Shown: positions 1-8,885 of the stretch, piece by piece
How positions within the stretch are numbered: the first letter of the stretch is position 1
Layout: each line of letters begins with the position of its first letter
From: a bacterium
Lineage (GTDB): Bacteria > Chloroflexota > Dormibacteria > UBA8260 > Bog-877
NCBI GenBank assembly: GCA_021802115.1
Contig: JAKABA010000007.1
Span: 4,008 to 68,007 of the forward strand
DNA length: 64,000 nt
Direction of reading: 5' to 3'
Position numbers and translations under genes: made by a program
The notes under the pieces: model-generated
What the model was told of the DNA's origin: nothing
Databases searched by the model: none
What the model saw: the letters and a program-made list of their open reading frames with translations, nothing else

Positions 1-156
1 CCCTCGGTGGTGATCGTGCTAACCGACGGCTATACCCCCTGGCCGTCCCGGCCGCCGCCAGCCACGCGGGTGGTGGCCGGGATTCTCACCCAGAACCAAT
101 TTGGGATGCCCGTCGAGGCGCCGCCGGCCTGGGTGCGGGCGGTGCTCATCGACTAG
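1..156 (+). CDS. VWA-like domain protein, C-terminal end (partial)
   Basis: Frame 1 is open from the left window edge to a TAG at 154-156 and encodes the last 51 residues of a protein. It begins VVIVLTDGYTPWP and continues with a short strand-helix ending in VRAVLID. The LTDGxTPWP string is typical of the C-terminal VWA-like domain found next to a putative metallopeptidase domain (DUF2201 family). The upstream part lies outside the window, so the metal site and any partner AAA+ ATPase cannot be judged. Confidence 0.7.
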   Translation, partial: PSVVIVLTDGYTPWPSRPPPATRVVAGILTQNQFGMPVEAPPAWVRAVLID

Positions 157-431
157 TCCGGTCCAAGCGGTCGCCGGCGGCCCGATTTGAGGAGCCCTGG
201 GAGCGCGCACGGAGCGCTCGTGCCCAGGCGCGGGTTGGACCCAGGCCGGGCCCGGCAAGCCAGCGCCGGAGGGCGCCGGATCGACGGCTCCAAGTCTCTG
301 CGAGGTCGGTCGACGGGACCAAGAGCAGGTTCCGCAGCGGGATCGACTAACCGGCGCGCCCCGCGGGCGAGCTGTTGGCGCACTACGATTTCGCGGCTTC
401 GCTTGGGTGGTCGCGGTAGCGCTGCAGTCGT

Positions 432-1319
432 TCAACTATGGTCAACAACGCTGAAGAAGTCGAGAAGAGCGTGTGCCACCTGGTCGGGCGCCTCTAGGGC
501 CGCGTAGTGGCCCACGCCTGCGAGAGTCACGGATCGGACTGGATCGGCGCTGACCTGGCTCATCGTTGCGAAGGTGAACCCGCCCCCTCCCGCTCCGATC
601 GCCAGCACTGGGACTTTCAGTTTGTGGTCGGCGACCAGGGTCACGATCTCGTCGCCCTCTTGGAGCATGGACCGGTAGAGGCCGATCGCTCCTCGCCATC
701 CATCGGGACGGGAGTAGGTACGGACGAATTCGTCGATGTCGGCGTCGGTGATCGCTCCCGGGCTGGCGCTCATGGCCGCAAAGGCGACCCGTCCGAGGAA
801 CTCGCGCTCGCGACCGGCCAGGAGCATCTCGGGGACCCCGGGGGCGGCAAGAACGCCGATGTACCAGGTACCCCCGTGGGTGACATCGGCCAGCCTCTCA
901 AGGCCGAACCCGGGCAGGCCCATCTCGATGGCGGTCAGGCCGAGCACATCCTGTGGGTGGGTAGCGGCGAGGCGCAACACAGTCGCCCCGCTGATGTCCT
1001 GGCCGGTGAGGTGGACTGGGCCGACGTGGAGCTCTTCAATCAGCAGGTGCAGGTCCTCGGCGGAGGTCCGGCTCCCGTAGCGGTCCGACCCGTTGTCGGA
1101 GTCACCGAACCCTCGCAGATCTACTGCATAGACACGGTGGCTGGCGGCGAGCAGCGGGATGACCTTGTGGAAGGTCCACCACGTCTCGGGGAAACCATGG
1201 ACCAGCAGAACTGGAGTTCCTGCAGTCCCCGCAGCCACGTAGTGCAGCTCGGTCCCGTTGAGCTTGGCGTAATGGTGCGTGACTCCGGCCAGTGAGGCGC
1301 GCTCGGCAGTTGCGGTCAT
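432..1319 (-). CDS. Alpha/beta hydrolase, epoxide-hydrolase-like
   Basis: A 295-aa alpha/beta hydrolase. The oxyanion-hole HGFPE is at residues 41-45, the DLRGFGDSD strand-turn follows near 68-75, the nucleophile elbow GQDISG at 106-111 carries an Asp (D108) as in epoxide hydrolases and haloalkane dehalogenases, and the catalytic His is H271 (GVGHY). Epoxide hydrolases usually have HDxG where this has QDIS, so the substrate is unclear. No signal peptide is seen, so it should be cytoplasmic. The ATG at 1319 is preceded by a GGGGGAG ribosome-binding site. It is divergent from a MarR regulator and its promoter is overlapped by a large palindrome, so it is probably the regulator's target. Confidence 0.88.
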   Translation of the reverse strand: MTATAERASLAGVTHHYAKLNGTELHYVAAGTAGTPVLLVHGFPETWWTFHKVIPLLAASHRVYAVDLRGFGDSDNGSDRYGSRTSAEDLHLLIEELHVGPVHLTGQDISGATVLRLAATHPQDVLGLTAIEMGLPGFGLERLADVTHGGTWYIGVLAAPGVPEMLLAGREREFLGRVAFAAMSASPGAITDADIDEFVRTYSRPDGWRGAIGLYRSMLQEGDEIVTLVADHKLKVPVLAIGAGGGGFTFATMSQVSADPVRSVTLAGVGHYAALEAPDQVAHALLDFFSVVDHS

Positions 1320-1337
1320 ATCTATCTCCCCCTGATC

Positions 1338-1376
1338 GTCAACCTAGTTGTCCACATAGTAGACAACTAAGTTGAC
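1338..1376. promoter_or_regulatory. 39-bp palindromic operator, probable MarR site
   Basis: GTCAAC (1338-1343) plus TAGTTGTC (1345-1352) mirrors GACAACTA (1362-1369) plus GTTGAC (1371-1376) about a common centre at 1357. The arms are 15 bp with one mismatch (1344/1370) and the spacer is 9 bp. The element is AT-rich in a GC-rich window and lies between the divergent hydrolase and MarR genes. It covers the spacer and -10 of the hydrolase promoter. MarR proteins bind such palindromes as dimers; binding by this particular regulator is inferred. Confidence 0.8.
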
Positions 1377-1384
1377 CTTGTCAA
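1356..1384 (-). promoter_or_regulatory. Sigma70-type promoter of the hydrolase gene
   Basis: On the minus strand TTGACA (1384-1379) is followed by exactly 17 nt and then TACTAT (1361-1356), close to a consensus vegetative promoter. The -10 and spacer sit inside the palindrome, so occupation of the operator should block polymerase. Confidence 0.7.
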
Positions 1385-1395
1385 GGCGTCTGCCT

Positions 1396-1401
1396 TACGA
1401 T
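1396..1401 (+). promoter_or_regulatory. -10 element of the MarR gene (leaderless)
   Basis: TACGAT lies 7 nt before the ATG at 1409 with no Shine-Dalgarno sequence between them, the spacing expected for a leaderless transcript. Confidence 0.5.
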
Positions 1402-1408
1402 CCGCTTC

Positions 1409-1888
1409 ATGTCACGCTCGGGTGCCGACCTCGCCCTGCTCCTGCTCGGAGGATTTCGCGTCCTGGTAGACGATGCGCTCCTGGAGCTCGCCAAGCGCGG
1501 ATATGAGGATGTGCGCCCCGTCCACGACTTCACAATGCGAGCCATCGCGGCGGGCGCCGACAATGCTTCCGAGCTGGGTCGCCGTCTGTCTGTGTCCAAG
1601 CAGGCGGCGGCAAAGACAGTGGCGGTGCTCGAGGAGCGCGGCTACGTGGAACGCGGGCCCGATCCGCTCGACGCCCGCCGCAAGCGCCTTCAGGTCACGA
1701 CGCTCGGCTTCGAAGTCATGCGAGTGGGCGAAGCCGTCTTCGACGAATTGCGTGACAAGTGGAAGCGGCAGATCGGCACCAAACAGCTCGAGCGCCTTGA
1801 GGCTGACCTGGCGGCCCTGGTCGGCCCATCGCCGGTGCGCGTAGAAGCGCCCGGCTGGATCGTCCACAGCCTCGATCAGACGACCTAA
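1409..1888 (+). CDS. MarR family transcriptional regulator
   Basis: A 159-aa winged-helix regulator of normal MarR length. The helix-turn-helix spans about residues 52-76 (ASELGRRLSVSKQAAAKTV), followed by LEERGYVERG and the basic wing DPLDARRKRLQVT at 85-97. Flanking N- and C-terminal helices would form the dimer interface. It is transcribed away from the epoxide-hydrolase-like gene across a long palindrome, the classic layout of a MarR repressor controlling its divergent neighbour and itself. The ligand cannot be read from the sequence. Confidence 0.9.
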   Translation: MSRSGADLALLLLGGFRVLVDDALLELAKRGYEDVRPVHDFTMRAIAAGADNASELGRRLSVSKQAAAKTVAVLEERGYVERGPDPLDARRKRLQVTTLGFEVMRVGEAVFDELRDKWKRQIGTKQLERLEADLAALVGPSPVRVEAPGWIVHSLDQTT

Positions 1889-2250
1889 CGGTCGAGGAGG
1901 AGGGCTGTCCTCGCATCCAGGAGTCGTGTCCATTAGCGGAACGGCCGTAGACGAAACCCCGAGGTTTTGCCCGGCCAAACGGGGTGCCCAGCGGGAGGCC
2001 CCTTCCGGACCGGCATGGGGAGCACCGCAGATGTCGCCGAGCGTTCGGCGGGTGGGGTCCCGAGGTGCCCAGAATGTGCCGTCCCGCGCCGGAACAGCCG
2101 CGAGCGCAAAGGTGGCCGGGATACCGCGCCCCGCTGCAATCCGAAGTCCCGGCGATTGTGTCCCGCGCCAAATGGGGGTGGAGGGGCTGGCGACCGGGTT
2201 AAGTCCGCTCTGAGCTACTGGAACGGACCGGAGCTCGGCCCGCCCCAGGG
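1889..2250. other. Intergenic, no gene recognised
   Basis: Short open frames are present but look like random high-GC translations, with no conserved motif or convincing ribosome-binding site. The flanking genes converge here, so it may contain terminators, but no clear hairpin with a T-run was seen. Confidence 0.5.
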
Positions 2251-2859
2251 TCAGGTGCTCTTGTCCTCGATCTCCCAGGCATGGTCGAGCAGGTGCCAGG
2301 CGCAGCGCTGGGCGGCTTGGCGAGCGGTCCAGCCGCCCGCACTGGATCCCGATCCAATCGCGGTTGCCAGGGCTGAGCGCTGCTCCGGCCAGGTGGTGCT
2401 CGGGCCCAGCATCAAGCCCAGCTTGCGCGCGTAGCTGCGCTCTCTCTCGCGCACGTGCTCGATGACGGCGTCGCGGTCCCGTCCGCCGCCCCGGGGCCCC
2501 TTGCGCAGCGTCTCAGGGGCCGAGTCGCGGACCCGGTCAAGGCAGCCCCAGCAGGCTTCCAGAATCTGAGCGAACCGGGTCGCCTCCGCCGCGCTCAATG
2601 GCTCGCTGTCCCAGGGCTGGGCCGGGCCCGGCGCCCCGAAATCGGTCCATTTCGCACCGGACACGTGGCCGACCACCTGGAGCGGCTCGGCCGAGAACGA
2701 GGGTCCGATGGCGGCCGCGTAGCGAGGTGCGTAGTCGACCAACGCCTGCAAGGCAGCGGCCTCGCCGCGGCCACGACGGCACCATCCGGGCCACTCCAGG
2801 GCAACCGCGAACACCCAGGTCTTGCCACTCTCCAGGTAGACCCGGCAGGAGCCACGCAT
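2251..2859 (-). CDS. Conserved hypothetical protein
   Basis: A 202-aa soluble protein when started at the ATG at 2859 (MRGSCRVYLESGKTW); an upstream in-frame start at 2952 would add 31 proline-rich residues and is less likely. The N-terminal part, VYLESGKTWVFAVALEWPGW then an alanine-rich helix ending DYAPRYAA, resembles proteins of unknown function known to me from actinobacteria. The C-terminal half ends QRCAWHLLDHAWEIEDKS, a His-containing helix pattern reminiscent of DinB-type four-helix proteins. No catalytic site can be assigned. It converges with the MarR gene. Confidence 0.72.
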   Translation of the reverse strand: MRGSCRVYLESGKTWVFAVALEWPGWCRRGRGEAAALQALVDYAPRYAAAIGPSFSAEPLQVVGHVSGAKWTDFGAPGPAQPWDSEPLSAAEATRFAQILEACWGCLDRVRDSAPETLRKGPRGGGRDRDAVIEHVRERERSYARKLGLMLGPSTTWPEQRSALATAIGSGSSAGGWTARQAAQRCAWHLLDHAWEIEDKST

Positions 2860-3213
2860 GTGACCATGGTGACGCCCAAGGTCGGCGGGGTCCATCGGCA
2901 TCGGCAACCTACGGTCCCCCTGGGGCGCCTGCCAAAGGATTGGCCGTCCCACCCGGAATCGGGCGGGCGCGCTCCAAGCGGCCCTCAGCTGGGCGGTGCG
3001 AAGACTCAGAGGCGGCGGGCCCAGTCGCTGCGGGAATTGGCGGATCCCGACCGCCGTATCCTGGGACCAGCGTCGCCCGGGCGGATGTGGTAGCCCCGCG
3101 CCGACCGGCGCGGGCCCGTCGGGCGGCGATCAATTGGGAGGCGATATGAGAGGTTGCACCGGCATCGACCAGGGGGTGGCCGCCCTCTCGTCCGAGCTGA
3201 GGAGCACTTGCCC
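2860..3213. other. Intergenic between divergent genes
   Basis: Separates the hypothetical gene on the minus strand from the aldo/keto reductase on the plus strand. GAGGAG at 3199-3204 is the reductase ribosome-binding site. No operator-like palindrome was recognised. Confidence 0.5.
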
Positions 3214-4185
3214 ATGAGCATGGTCTACCGTCGCCTGGGCCGATCCGGTCTCAGGGTCAGCCTGCTCTCACTGGGGTCATGGGTGACCTTCGGCAACCAG
3301 ATGGACGAGGAGCTGGCCCTGCGGTGCATGACCGCGGCCCACGATGGCGGGGTCAACTTCTTCGACAACGCCGAGGTCTACGCCCGCGGCGAGTCGGAGC
3401 GGATCATGGGCCAGGCGCTGCGCCGCGCCGGCTGGCCGCGCCACAGCTATGTGGTCTCGACCAAGTTCTTCTGGGGCCTGCACCAGGGCGTCAACACCGA
3501 GAACACGCTCAACCGCAAGTACCTGCTCCAAGCCATGGAGGCGTCGCTGGAACGCCTCCAGCTGGACTTCGTGGACCTGGTCTTCTGCCACCGTCCCGAC
3601 CCAGAGACCACCGTCGAGGAGACGGTCTGGGCGATGCACGACATCGTCAGCCGGGGTCAGGCCCTCTACTGGGGAACGTCGGAGTGGCCGGCCGCCGACA
3701 TCCGCGCCGCCTTTGAGATCGCGGAGCGCCATCACCTGCACAAACCGGTGATGGAGCAGCCCGAGTACAACCTCTTCAACCGTGTTCGGGTCGAGGAGGA
3801 GTACCTCCGCCTCTATGGCGAGTGTGGGCTGGGGCTGACCACCTGGAGCCCGCTGGCCTCGGGGGTGCTGACCGGCAAGTACCTGGACGGGGTCCCGGCG
3901 GACAGTCGCGCCGCCCTGCCGGGCTACGAGTGGCTGCGCGAGGAGCTGTCCGACCCAACTCGCAACGCGGCGGTACGCCAACTGCTCGACCTGGCCCGTG
4001 AGCTCGACTGCACCCCGGCTCAGCTGGCGATCGCCTGGTGCGCTCGCAATCCCCATGTCTCCTCGGTCATTACCGGGGCCACCAGCGTGCAGCAGGTCGA
4101 GGAGAACCTGCAGGCGCTGGCGGTGCTGCCCAAGCTCACCGATTCGGTTCGGCAGAGGATCGACGCGATCGTCCAGGAGGCGTGA
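3214..4185 (+). CDS. Aldo/keto reductase, KCNAB-like branch
   Basis: A 323-aa NADPH-dependent aldo/keto reductase with a TIM-barrel fold. The catalytic tetrad is intact: D51 and Y56 in FFDNAEVY, K84 in STKFFW, and H126 in VFCHRPDP. The start [16 protein letters not shown] was chosen because GAGGAG lies 9 nt upstream and the conserved N-terminal hairpin begins there. The C-terminal cofactor segment includes [17 protein letters not shown]. Sequence style ([20 protein letters not shown]) matches the voltage-gated potassium channel beta-subunit-like group. Substrate unknown. Confidence 0.92.
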   Translation: MSMVYRRLGRSGLRVSLLSLGSWVTFGNQMDEELALRCMTAAHDGGVNFFDNAEVYARGESERIMGQALRRAGWPRHSYVVSTKFFWGLHQGVNTENTLNRKYLLQAMEASLERLQLDFVDLVFCHRPDPETTVEETVWAMHDIVSRGQALYWGTSEWPAADIRAAFEIAERHHLHKPVMEQPEYNLFNRVRVEEEYLRLYGECGLGLTTWSPLASGVLTGKYLDGVPADSRAALPGYEWLREELSDPTRNAAVRQLLDLARELDCTPAQLAIAWCARNPHVSSVITGATSVQQVEENLQALAVLPKLTDSVRQRIDAIVQEA

Positions 4186-4396
4186 CCGGCATTCGGAGGC
4201 CTGTGAGGGCGGCCTCGATCAGGGTTGGCTAGGTCCTGGGTCGCTCTTCCCACCTCGGAAGTGGCGGGGGCAGGTTCAGCGTTTTCGCGGTTGGCCCTGG
4301 TTGGACGTCCCGGGCGGCGCGGGGAGGGCGGCCTGGCGCTGCGGTAACCTCTGGGAACGGCATGAGCAGGACCAACGCCGCGCCCGCCCGCCCGAG

Positions 4397-5629
4397 ATGA
4401 GCCTCAGCTTCGACGCGGAGCTTCACCTCCGGCTCGCCGGCGAGGCGGCGCTGCTCTCCCCCAGCGAGGGGCCGACTCGAGTGGAGCCCCTGATCGAGTC
4501 GGCACGCGCCCTGGTGGCGCTGGATCTCCTCAAGTTTGAGTTGGCGCAGGGGATCGTGGGCGAGTACGGTCTCGCCCTGAGAATGCGCGCCGGGGAGCAT
4601 TTCATCGTGCCGGGCCCACTTTCTCCCCAGGCGAGCCCGGCAGTCCCACTGCCGCCCCCGAGGGTGGTGGCCTGTGACACTCGGATCGAAGACGACAGGG
4701 GCGCGATCCAGGTTCACTATGTCGCCCTGGGCGATGACGCCACGGCTCTGGCTGTCACCGTGACCACCCCTGATCCGGGGGCGCGGCGCCCGGCCATGTC
4801 CAGAGGTCAGGCTCTCCTGGCCGACGATTGCGGAAATTCCGTTCCGGCCCTCCTCAGCGGAGGCGGTGGGGCGGGATCCCTCCAGGGTCGGTTCACAACC
4901 CGACAGCCGCTCGATCCGGGGACGCATTGGATAGAGCTGGATGGGCACCGAATCGAGCTTCACGACCGGCCGCGGACCGCTCTGGCACACTGCGAGCCGC
5001 TGCCGGCCGCCGAGCCCGGGCCGCGGTACTTGTGGCGAAGGCTCGCGGCTGCGATCCGTGGCCCGGGCACCTGGCCGTCTCCGACCCAGCTGGACGCTGC
5101 GGTTGCGATCCTGGTCGCGGCGGGCGCGCTGGAGCCCGACGCGGAGGTGGTCGACCAGGTCCACCGGGTTGCCGACTCGCTTCGTCTGGGCGCGTCTCCG
5201 ATCCTTCTTCCCGAGCCCTGGGGCAGCCTCCTGGTGGGATGGAACGCGCGTCGGCGCGACGGGCCGACCGGCGGGGTGGCGGTGGCGCTCACCACGCCGC
5301 CCGTGGACGGGATCGCGATTTTGGTGGAGGGGCTGGTGTCGGGGCCCGAGGGATGGAGGGCGTATGTGGTGACCTCCCCGGACTCGAACTTGGACGGGCC
5401 GGCATCTCAGCAATCGGTCACGCTGGCCCCCTTGATCTGGTGGGCGGCGGACAACCTGGGGCACAGCTACCTGGGCCGGGCCGGAGGTTGGTCCTTTGGG
5501 GTGGCCATGGGCGGTGGGCCGATTGAGTTCAGCCCAGCTCTTGACCCTCGGGCTACGGAACTCCGCCTCCTTCCCACCGGCGCCAGCGAGCGTGCAGTTG
5601 TCATCGTGCCGCTCCCCGCCTGGGCTTGA
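4397..5629 (+). CDS. Hypothetical protein, first gene of a coupled pair
   Basis: A 410-aa soluble protein of no family I recognise, started at the ATG at 4397 (MSLSFDAELHLRLAG). It has no signal peptide or membrane segment. The middle is rich in beta-strand-like segments, and the C-terminal third contains PLIWWAADNLGHSYLGRAGG followed by a strand-rich tail. The stop overlaps the start of the next gene (TGATG at 5627-5631), so the two are translationally coupled and probably act together. Confidence 0.68.
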   Translation: MSLSFDAELHLRLAGEAALLSPSEGPTRVEPLIESARALVALDLLKFELAQGIVGEYGLALRMRAGEHFIVPGPLSPQASPAVPLPPPRVVACDTRIEDDRGAIQVHYVALGDDATALAVTVTTPDPGARRPAMSRGQALLADDCGNSVPALLSGGGGAGSLQGRFTTRQPLDPGTHWIELDGHRIELHDRPRTALAHCEPLPAAEPGPRYLWRRLAAAIRGPGTWPSPTQLDAAVAILVAAGALEPDAEVVDQVHRVADSLRLGASPILLPEPWGSLLVGWNARRRDGPTGGVAVALTTPPVDGIAILVEGLVSGPEGWRAYVVTSPDSNLDGPASQQSVTLAPLIWWAADNLGHSYLGRAGGWSFGVAMGGGPIEFSPALDPRATELRLLPTGASERAVVIVPLPAWA

Positions 5630-6516
5630 TGATGGTGGACAGGCCCTGGTGGTGGCGGCACCCGCCAGTTGAGGTCAGGTTGGAGTGCTCTGGCACCGTC
5701 CACCGGCTGCGCTGGGAGGCGGGCGAGCTGGCCGCGGTCGACCACCAGGACTCGCGGGGAGAGCGCACCCTGGGGGCTCTGGGCGGGCAGCAGTCCAGCT
5801 GCATCGCTCTGCTGGACTGCTGGATTCGCCACCGCGAGGACCTCCGGGTGCTGACCCTGGCGAGCCGGGGGCCCGGCGACCGGATCCCCCAGGTCGACCC
5901 CCGGGTGGCGCGCCTTCATGCCAGGGCCCCGCGCCCCCGGCCGGCGCCCACCTTTCCCGGCCCAACGTCCGGTCGGATGGCCAGCGGTCAGTGGGCCGGC
6001 TGGTCTGGGTACACGCCCCTGGGGGCCCACTCTCAGCCGGCCCGCCCGGGCCAGGCGGGGAGACCCTTTCCAACCGAGGCCCAGGAGGACGAGCTGGCCC
6101 TACTGCTCCGGTTCGACCCCGGTCTGTCGGACCGCCTCCAGGCCACTGTCGTCGCCGCCTGGGTCGGCCGCCTGGAGGTCGGCGATGCTCGGGCCGACGC
6201 CAACCTGCCGGGTCTCACCGCCGCGCTCTACGGGCGGCTGCTGCGACCACTGCAGGAGTGGTGGGGCGATCGAAGCAGTCCCGTCGAGGTGGGCCTCAGT
6301 CGTCCCGGAGAGGCGCCCTCCGTGGTACGAGCCGACGGGATCCTGAAGGCGCGGCTTCCCCTGCGCTGGCTGCTGGATGTGTGGGGTCGGGGGATGGCGG
6401 TGGTCCTCGATCGCTTCGTCGTGGAGGTGCTGGATGAGAGCGAGGACACCTGCCGCCTGGCCGTGGTCGACCGGGACCTGAACGGGATCGACCGAGTGAC
6501 GATCGAGCTGGACTAG
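5629..6516 (+). CDS. Hypothetical protein, second gene of a coupled pair
   Basis: A 295-aa protein starting at ATG 5629, which overlaps the preceding stop; ATG 5632 is also possible. It is soluble and unrecognised. The N-terminal part (WWRHPPVEVRLECSG) looks strand-rich, a proline-rich linker spans about residues 100-145, and the C-terminal part, with LPLRWLLDVWGRGMAVVLD and VVDRDLNGIDRVTIELD, is well ordered. Both proteins share a strand-rich, Trp-containing style, which suggests a conserved partner pair. It converges with the BNR-repeat gene. Confidence 0.68.
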   Translation: MMVDRPWWWRHPPVEVRLECSGTVHRLRWEAGELAAVDHQDSRGERTLGALGGQQSSCIALLDCWIRHREDLRVLTLASRGPGDRIPQVDPRVARLHARAPRPRPAPTFPGPTSGRMASGQWAGWSGYTPLGAHSQPARPGQAGRPFPTEAQEDELALLLRFDPGLSDRLQATVVAAWVGRLEVGDARADANLPGLTAALYGRLLRPLQEWWGDRSSPVEVGLSRPGEAPSVVRADGILKARLPLRWLLDVWGRGMAVVLDRFVVEVLDESEDTCRLAVVDRDLNGIDRVTIELD

Positions 6517-6550
6517 GGCTGGAGCCCCAAGGCGGTGGCCGCCCGGTGCG

Positions 6551-7924
6551 TCAGCAAGATTGTCCCGTCGGAGTCGGAGTGGGCAGGGCTGTGCAGGTGA
6601 GCCCGCGCGGGCCTCTCAGCCGATGCCAAACCGAACCACCGTCCTTGGTCTCAAACAGGGCCGGGCCGCTCGATCCGGTGCGGGTCCCCGGGACCTCGGC
6701 GCCCGGCATCCACACCCAGCCGACCGACGGAGTTGCGAAGCTGACATTTGAGAGCGGGACACCCTGGCCCAATCCCGAGGACGCCGTGCTGGTCCAGTGC
6801 CGTCCCCCGTCCGCGCTGCGCAGCAGGGCGAAGAGGGGGGTCCCATCATGGAGGGCGGTGGCGGCGACCAGCACCGCCAACGACCTGGTCACCTGATCGA
6901 CCGGGGTCGGGAAGCCGGTCTTGAGCAGCAGGGGGGTCCCCACCCTCGACCATCTCTGCCCACCATCCCGGGTGGCGTAGGTGAGCAGCCGATCTATGTT
7001 GGGCTCGGCGACCGCCAGCAGGGACCCATCGCTGGCGTTGGCAAACGCGGGCCGGCCCACGACCACCATGCAGGTCCTCCCCTCCCCGCATTGCAGGCCC
7101 GATACCTGGCTCCAGTCCCGGCCCCCGTCGTGGGTGGCCCACAGACCGAGACTGCTGCCGTGCTTCCCGGTCAGGTCGAAGCCCAGGCTGGGCGTCACCA
7201 GCCACAGCTCACTTTGGGTTCCGGCAGGGGGGTTGGGCAGTCGAATCCACGACCTGCCGCCGTTCTCGGTGCCCAGCAAGATGCCCCCCGCCGCCGGGCC
7301 ACCGGTCAGCCAAAGCCAGCCGCTGCTCCGACTGGCGAAGTCCAGTACCGGCAGCGAGACGGGCCTCCAGGCGAGACCTTGGTTGGAGGTTGCCGGGAAC
7401 CAGGAACTGGGGATGGCGACCTGGCTGAGCTGGTTCCAGCGCTGCCCGCCGTCGGCGGTATCCCACACCTGCAAGGGGCCGAACCGGGGCGGCGCGGTCA
7501 CCACCCAGCCCTCTGCTGCGCTGACGAAGCAGGCCGCCACGGCGGTGATGCCCTTGGCGGCCGGAGGTCCGGCCGCCTCCCAAGTGACCCCGCCGGTCGT
7601 CGTGTGCCACACCGGATCGGGCCGGTACGCGGAGTAGATCCACCCTTTTCCGGCCGAGAACATCTGGATCTGCAGGCCGGTGCCGCACGGTTGCGCCAGG
7701 GTTCCCAGGGGGTTCTCCGCCGCGGTCGCGCCGGAGGCACCGCCGTGAACGGTGCGAGGGATCACGATGGCCATCGCGGCCGCGGCCGCCACGATCACGA
7801 GCAGCGCCCACGGCGGCGAGCCTTTGATGCCGTGCCGGGTTCGGCCTCCGGGGCTCCGCCGGGCGGAATCCCCGAGCTCCCGGATTGCCGACGGGGCCGA
7901 CCGCTTCTCCCCGTCCTTGGTCAT
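6551..7924 (-). CDS. Membrane-anchored BNR/Asp-box beta-propeller protein
   Basis: A 457-aa protein with a short basic cytoplasmic segment (about 1-38), one transmembrane helix near 39-58 (WALLVIVAAAAAMAIVIP), and a large extracytoplasmic domain. That domain repeats strand motifs of the Asp-box/BNR type: HTTTGGVTWEAAG, DTADGGQRWNQLS, GTENGGRSWIRL, ATHDGGRDWSQV, ATRDGGQRWSRVG, RSADGGRHWTST and ETKDGGSVWHRL. Seven such repeats fit a sialidase/Ycf48-like propeller. No sialidase catalytic residues are evident, so a binding or scaffold role outside the membrane is more likely. The C-terminus ends in a Thr-Pro tail. Confidence 0.85.
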   Translation of the reverse strand: MTKDGEKRSAPSAIRELGDSARRSPGGRTRHGIKGSPPWALLVIVAAAAAMAIVIPRTVHGGASGATAAENPLGTLAQPCGTGLQIQMFSAGKGWIYSAYRPDPVWHTTTGGVTWEAAGPPAAKGITAVAACFVSAAEGWVVTAPPRFGPLQVWDTADGGQRWNQLSQVAIPSSWFPATSNQGLAWRPVSLPVLDFASRSSGWLWLTGGPAAGGILLGTENGGRSWIRLPNPPAGTQSELWLVTPSLGFDLTGKHGSSLGLWATHDGGRDWSQVSGLQCGEGRTCMVVVGRPAFANASDGSLLAVAEPNIDRLLTYATRDGGQRWSRVGTPLLLKTGFPTPVDQVTRSLAVLVAATALHDGTPLFALLRSADGGRHWTSTASSGLGQGVPLSNVSFATPSVGWVWMPGAEVPGTRTGSSGPALFETKDGGSVWHRLRGPRGLTCTALPTPTPTGQSC

Positions 7925-8885
7925 CGCCGCGCCCCCGCGATCCCACGAAGGCCAAGGAGCACCGGACGGGTTGCAAACGTTGCGCCATGCTCGCCGAGGT
8001 CCACCAGGGGCCCAATCTTAGCGAAAGGGAGATCGGCCCCCGGTCGCAAACAAATCGGGTCCCTATCCCGAACGGGGAGCCGCTTCAACCCGGTGGGTCC
8101 CGGCGAGCTCAGCGGGCGGGAGCGTGATGTCCTGGCGGTAGGCGCCAACATGAGCGCCATCATGGGCGCCGGGGCTCAGCCGCTGCCGCGCCCGGCGCTG
8201 CCGGCGCTGCCTTCGTTGGTGGTCGATGAGGGCCTGGCAGGCGCTCCTGGAGAGCCGAGGGCTGACCCGCGCCCGGGCAACTCTCGCTCTCGAAAATGGC
8301 GTGAGGGGTCGGGCCATCACGTAACCCGCCATCTCCTCTCGTCGGCTGCGGTCGGCCGGGCGGGCGAGGTCCCAGCGCTCGACCCACGGCGCGAGGCGGC
8401 GGTCGATGGCATCCAAGCCGCCTCCGTCCATCACCGGCTCGCTCTCCACGGCGACTGCCCGCAGAAGCGGGCCCACATGACCCAGGGCGCTGAAGGTTCG
8501 ATTCTGGCGCCGCATCGACCCCGGGAGAGGCCTGGCACCTGACAGGTCAAAGCGGAGTTCAGGGTGCCATCGGCCCCGCGGGTCCCCTGGGTACATCAGC
8601 CGGCGCACACGCTCTCGTCGGGTGCGGATGAGATCAGGCCGAGAAGCATCTCGGCCCCGGGGTGCTGACTACCTGGAGCTCACTCGCCGGACCCGCGGGC
8701 TTCCCAGCAGGCGACCCCTCGTCGTGCCTGACCGACGAGCCAACCGAACCCAGCTGCTCTTGACGCGTCCGGCGGAGCTGGCCAGGAGCCGGCCCTCGGG
8801 GGACCACGGAACGAAGAGTCACCCTGATGCCATCGCTGTCTTGCCGTGGGGGGTGCTCGGGACGCTCGCTGCCTCCCCAGGCTGC
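7925..8885. other. Coding-poor stretch of about 960 bp
   Basis: Open frames occur on both strands but their translations are Arg/Pro-rich with no family resemblance. A minus-strand frame near 8063-8608 has some helix-like sequence (DAIDRRLAPWVERWDLARP) that could be a decayed gene, but it degenerates into Arg/Gln repeats. No promoter, RNA or repeat was recognised. Confidence 0.45.

Noticed and set aside
6108..6125. CCGGTTCGACCCCGG, also T-arm-like
   Set aside because: It lies within a coding gene and lacks the other tRNA arms.
8500..8525. tRNA T-loop-like string GGTTCGATTC
   Set aside because: The flanking bases do not form a 5-bp T stem and no acceptor or anticodon arm could be built.
6797..8542. 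A 581-codon open frame on the plus strand
   Set aside because: It is antisense to the BNR-repeat gene, the translation is Gly/Pro/Arg-rich and shows no motif; the opposite strand has clear repeats and a membrane anchor.
8063..8608. 181-codon minus-strand frame that looked partly protein-like
   Set aside because: It turns into Arg/Gln repeats, has no ribosome-binding site and no motif; noted only as a possible remnant.
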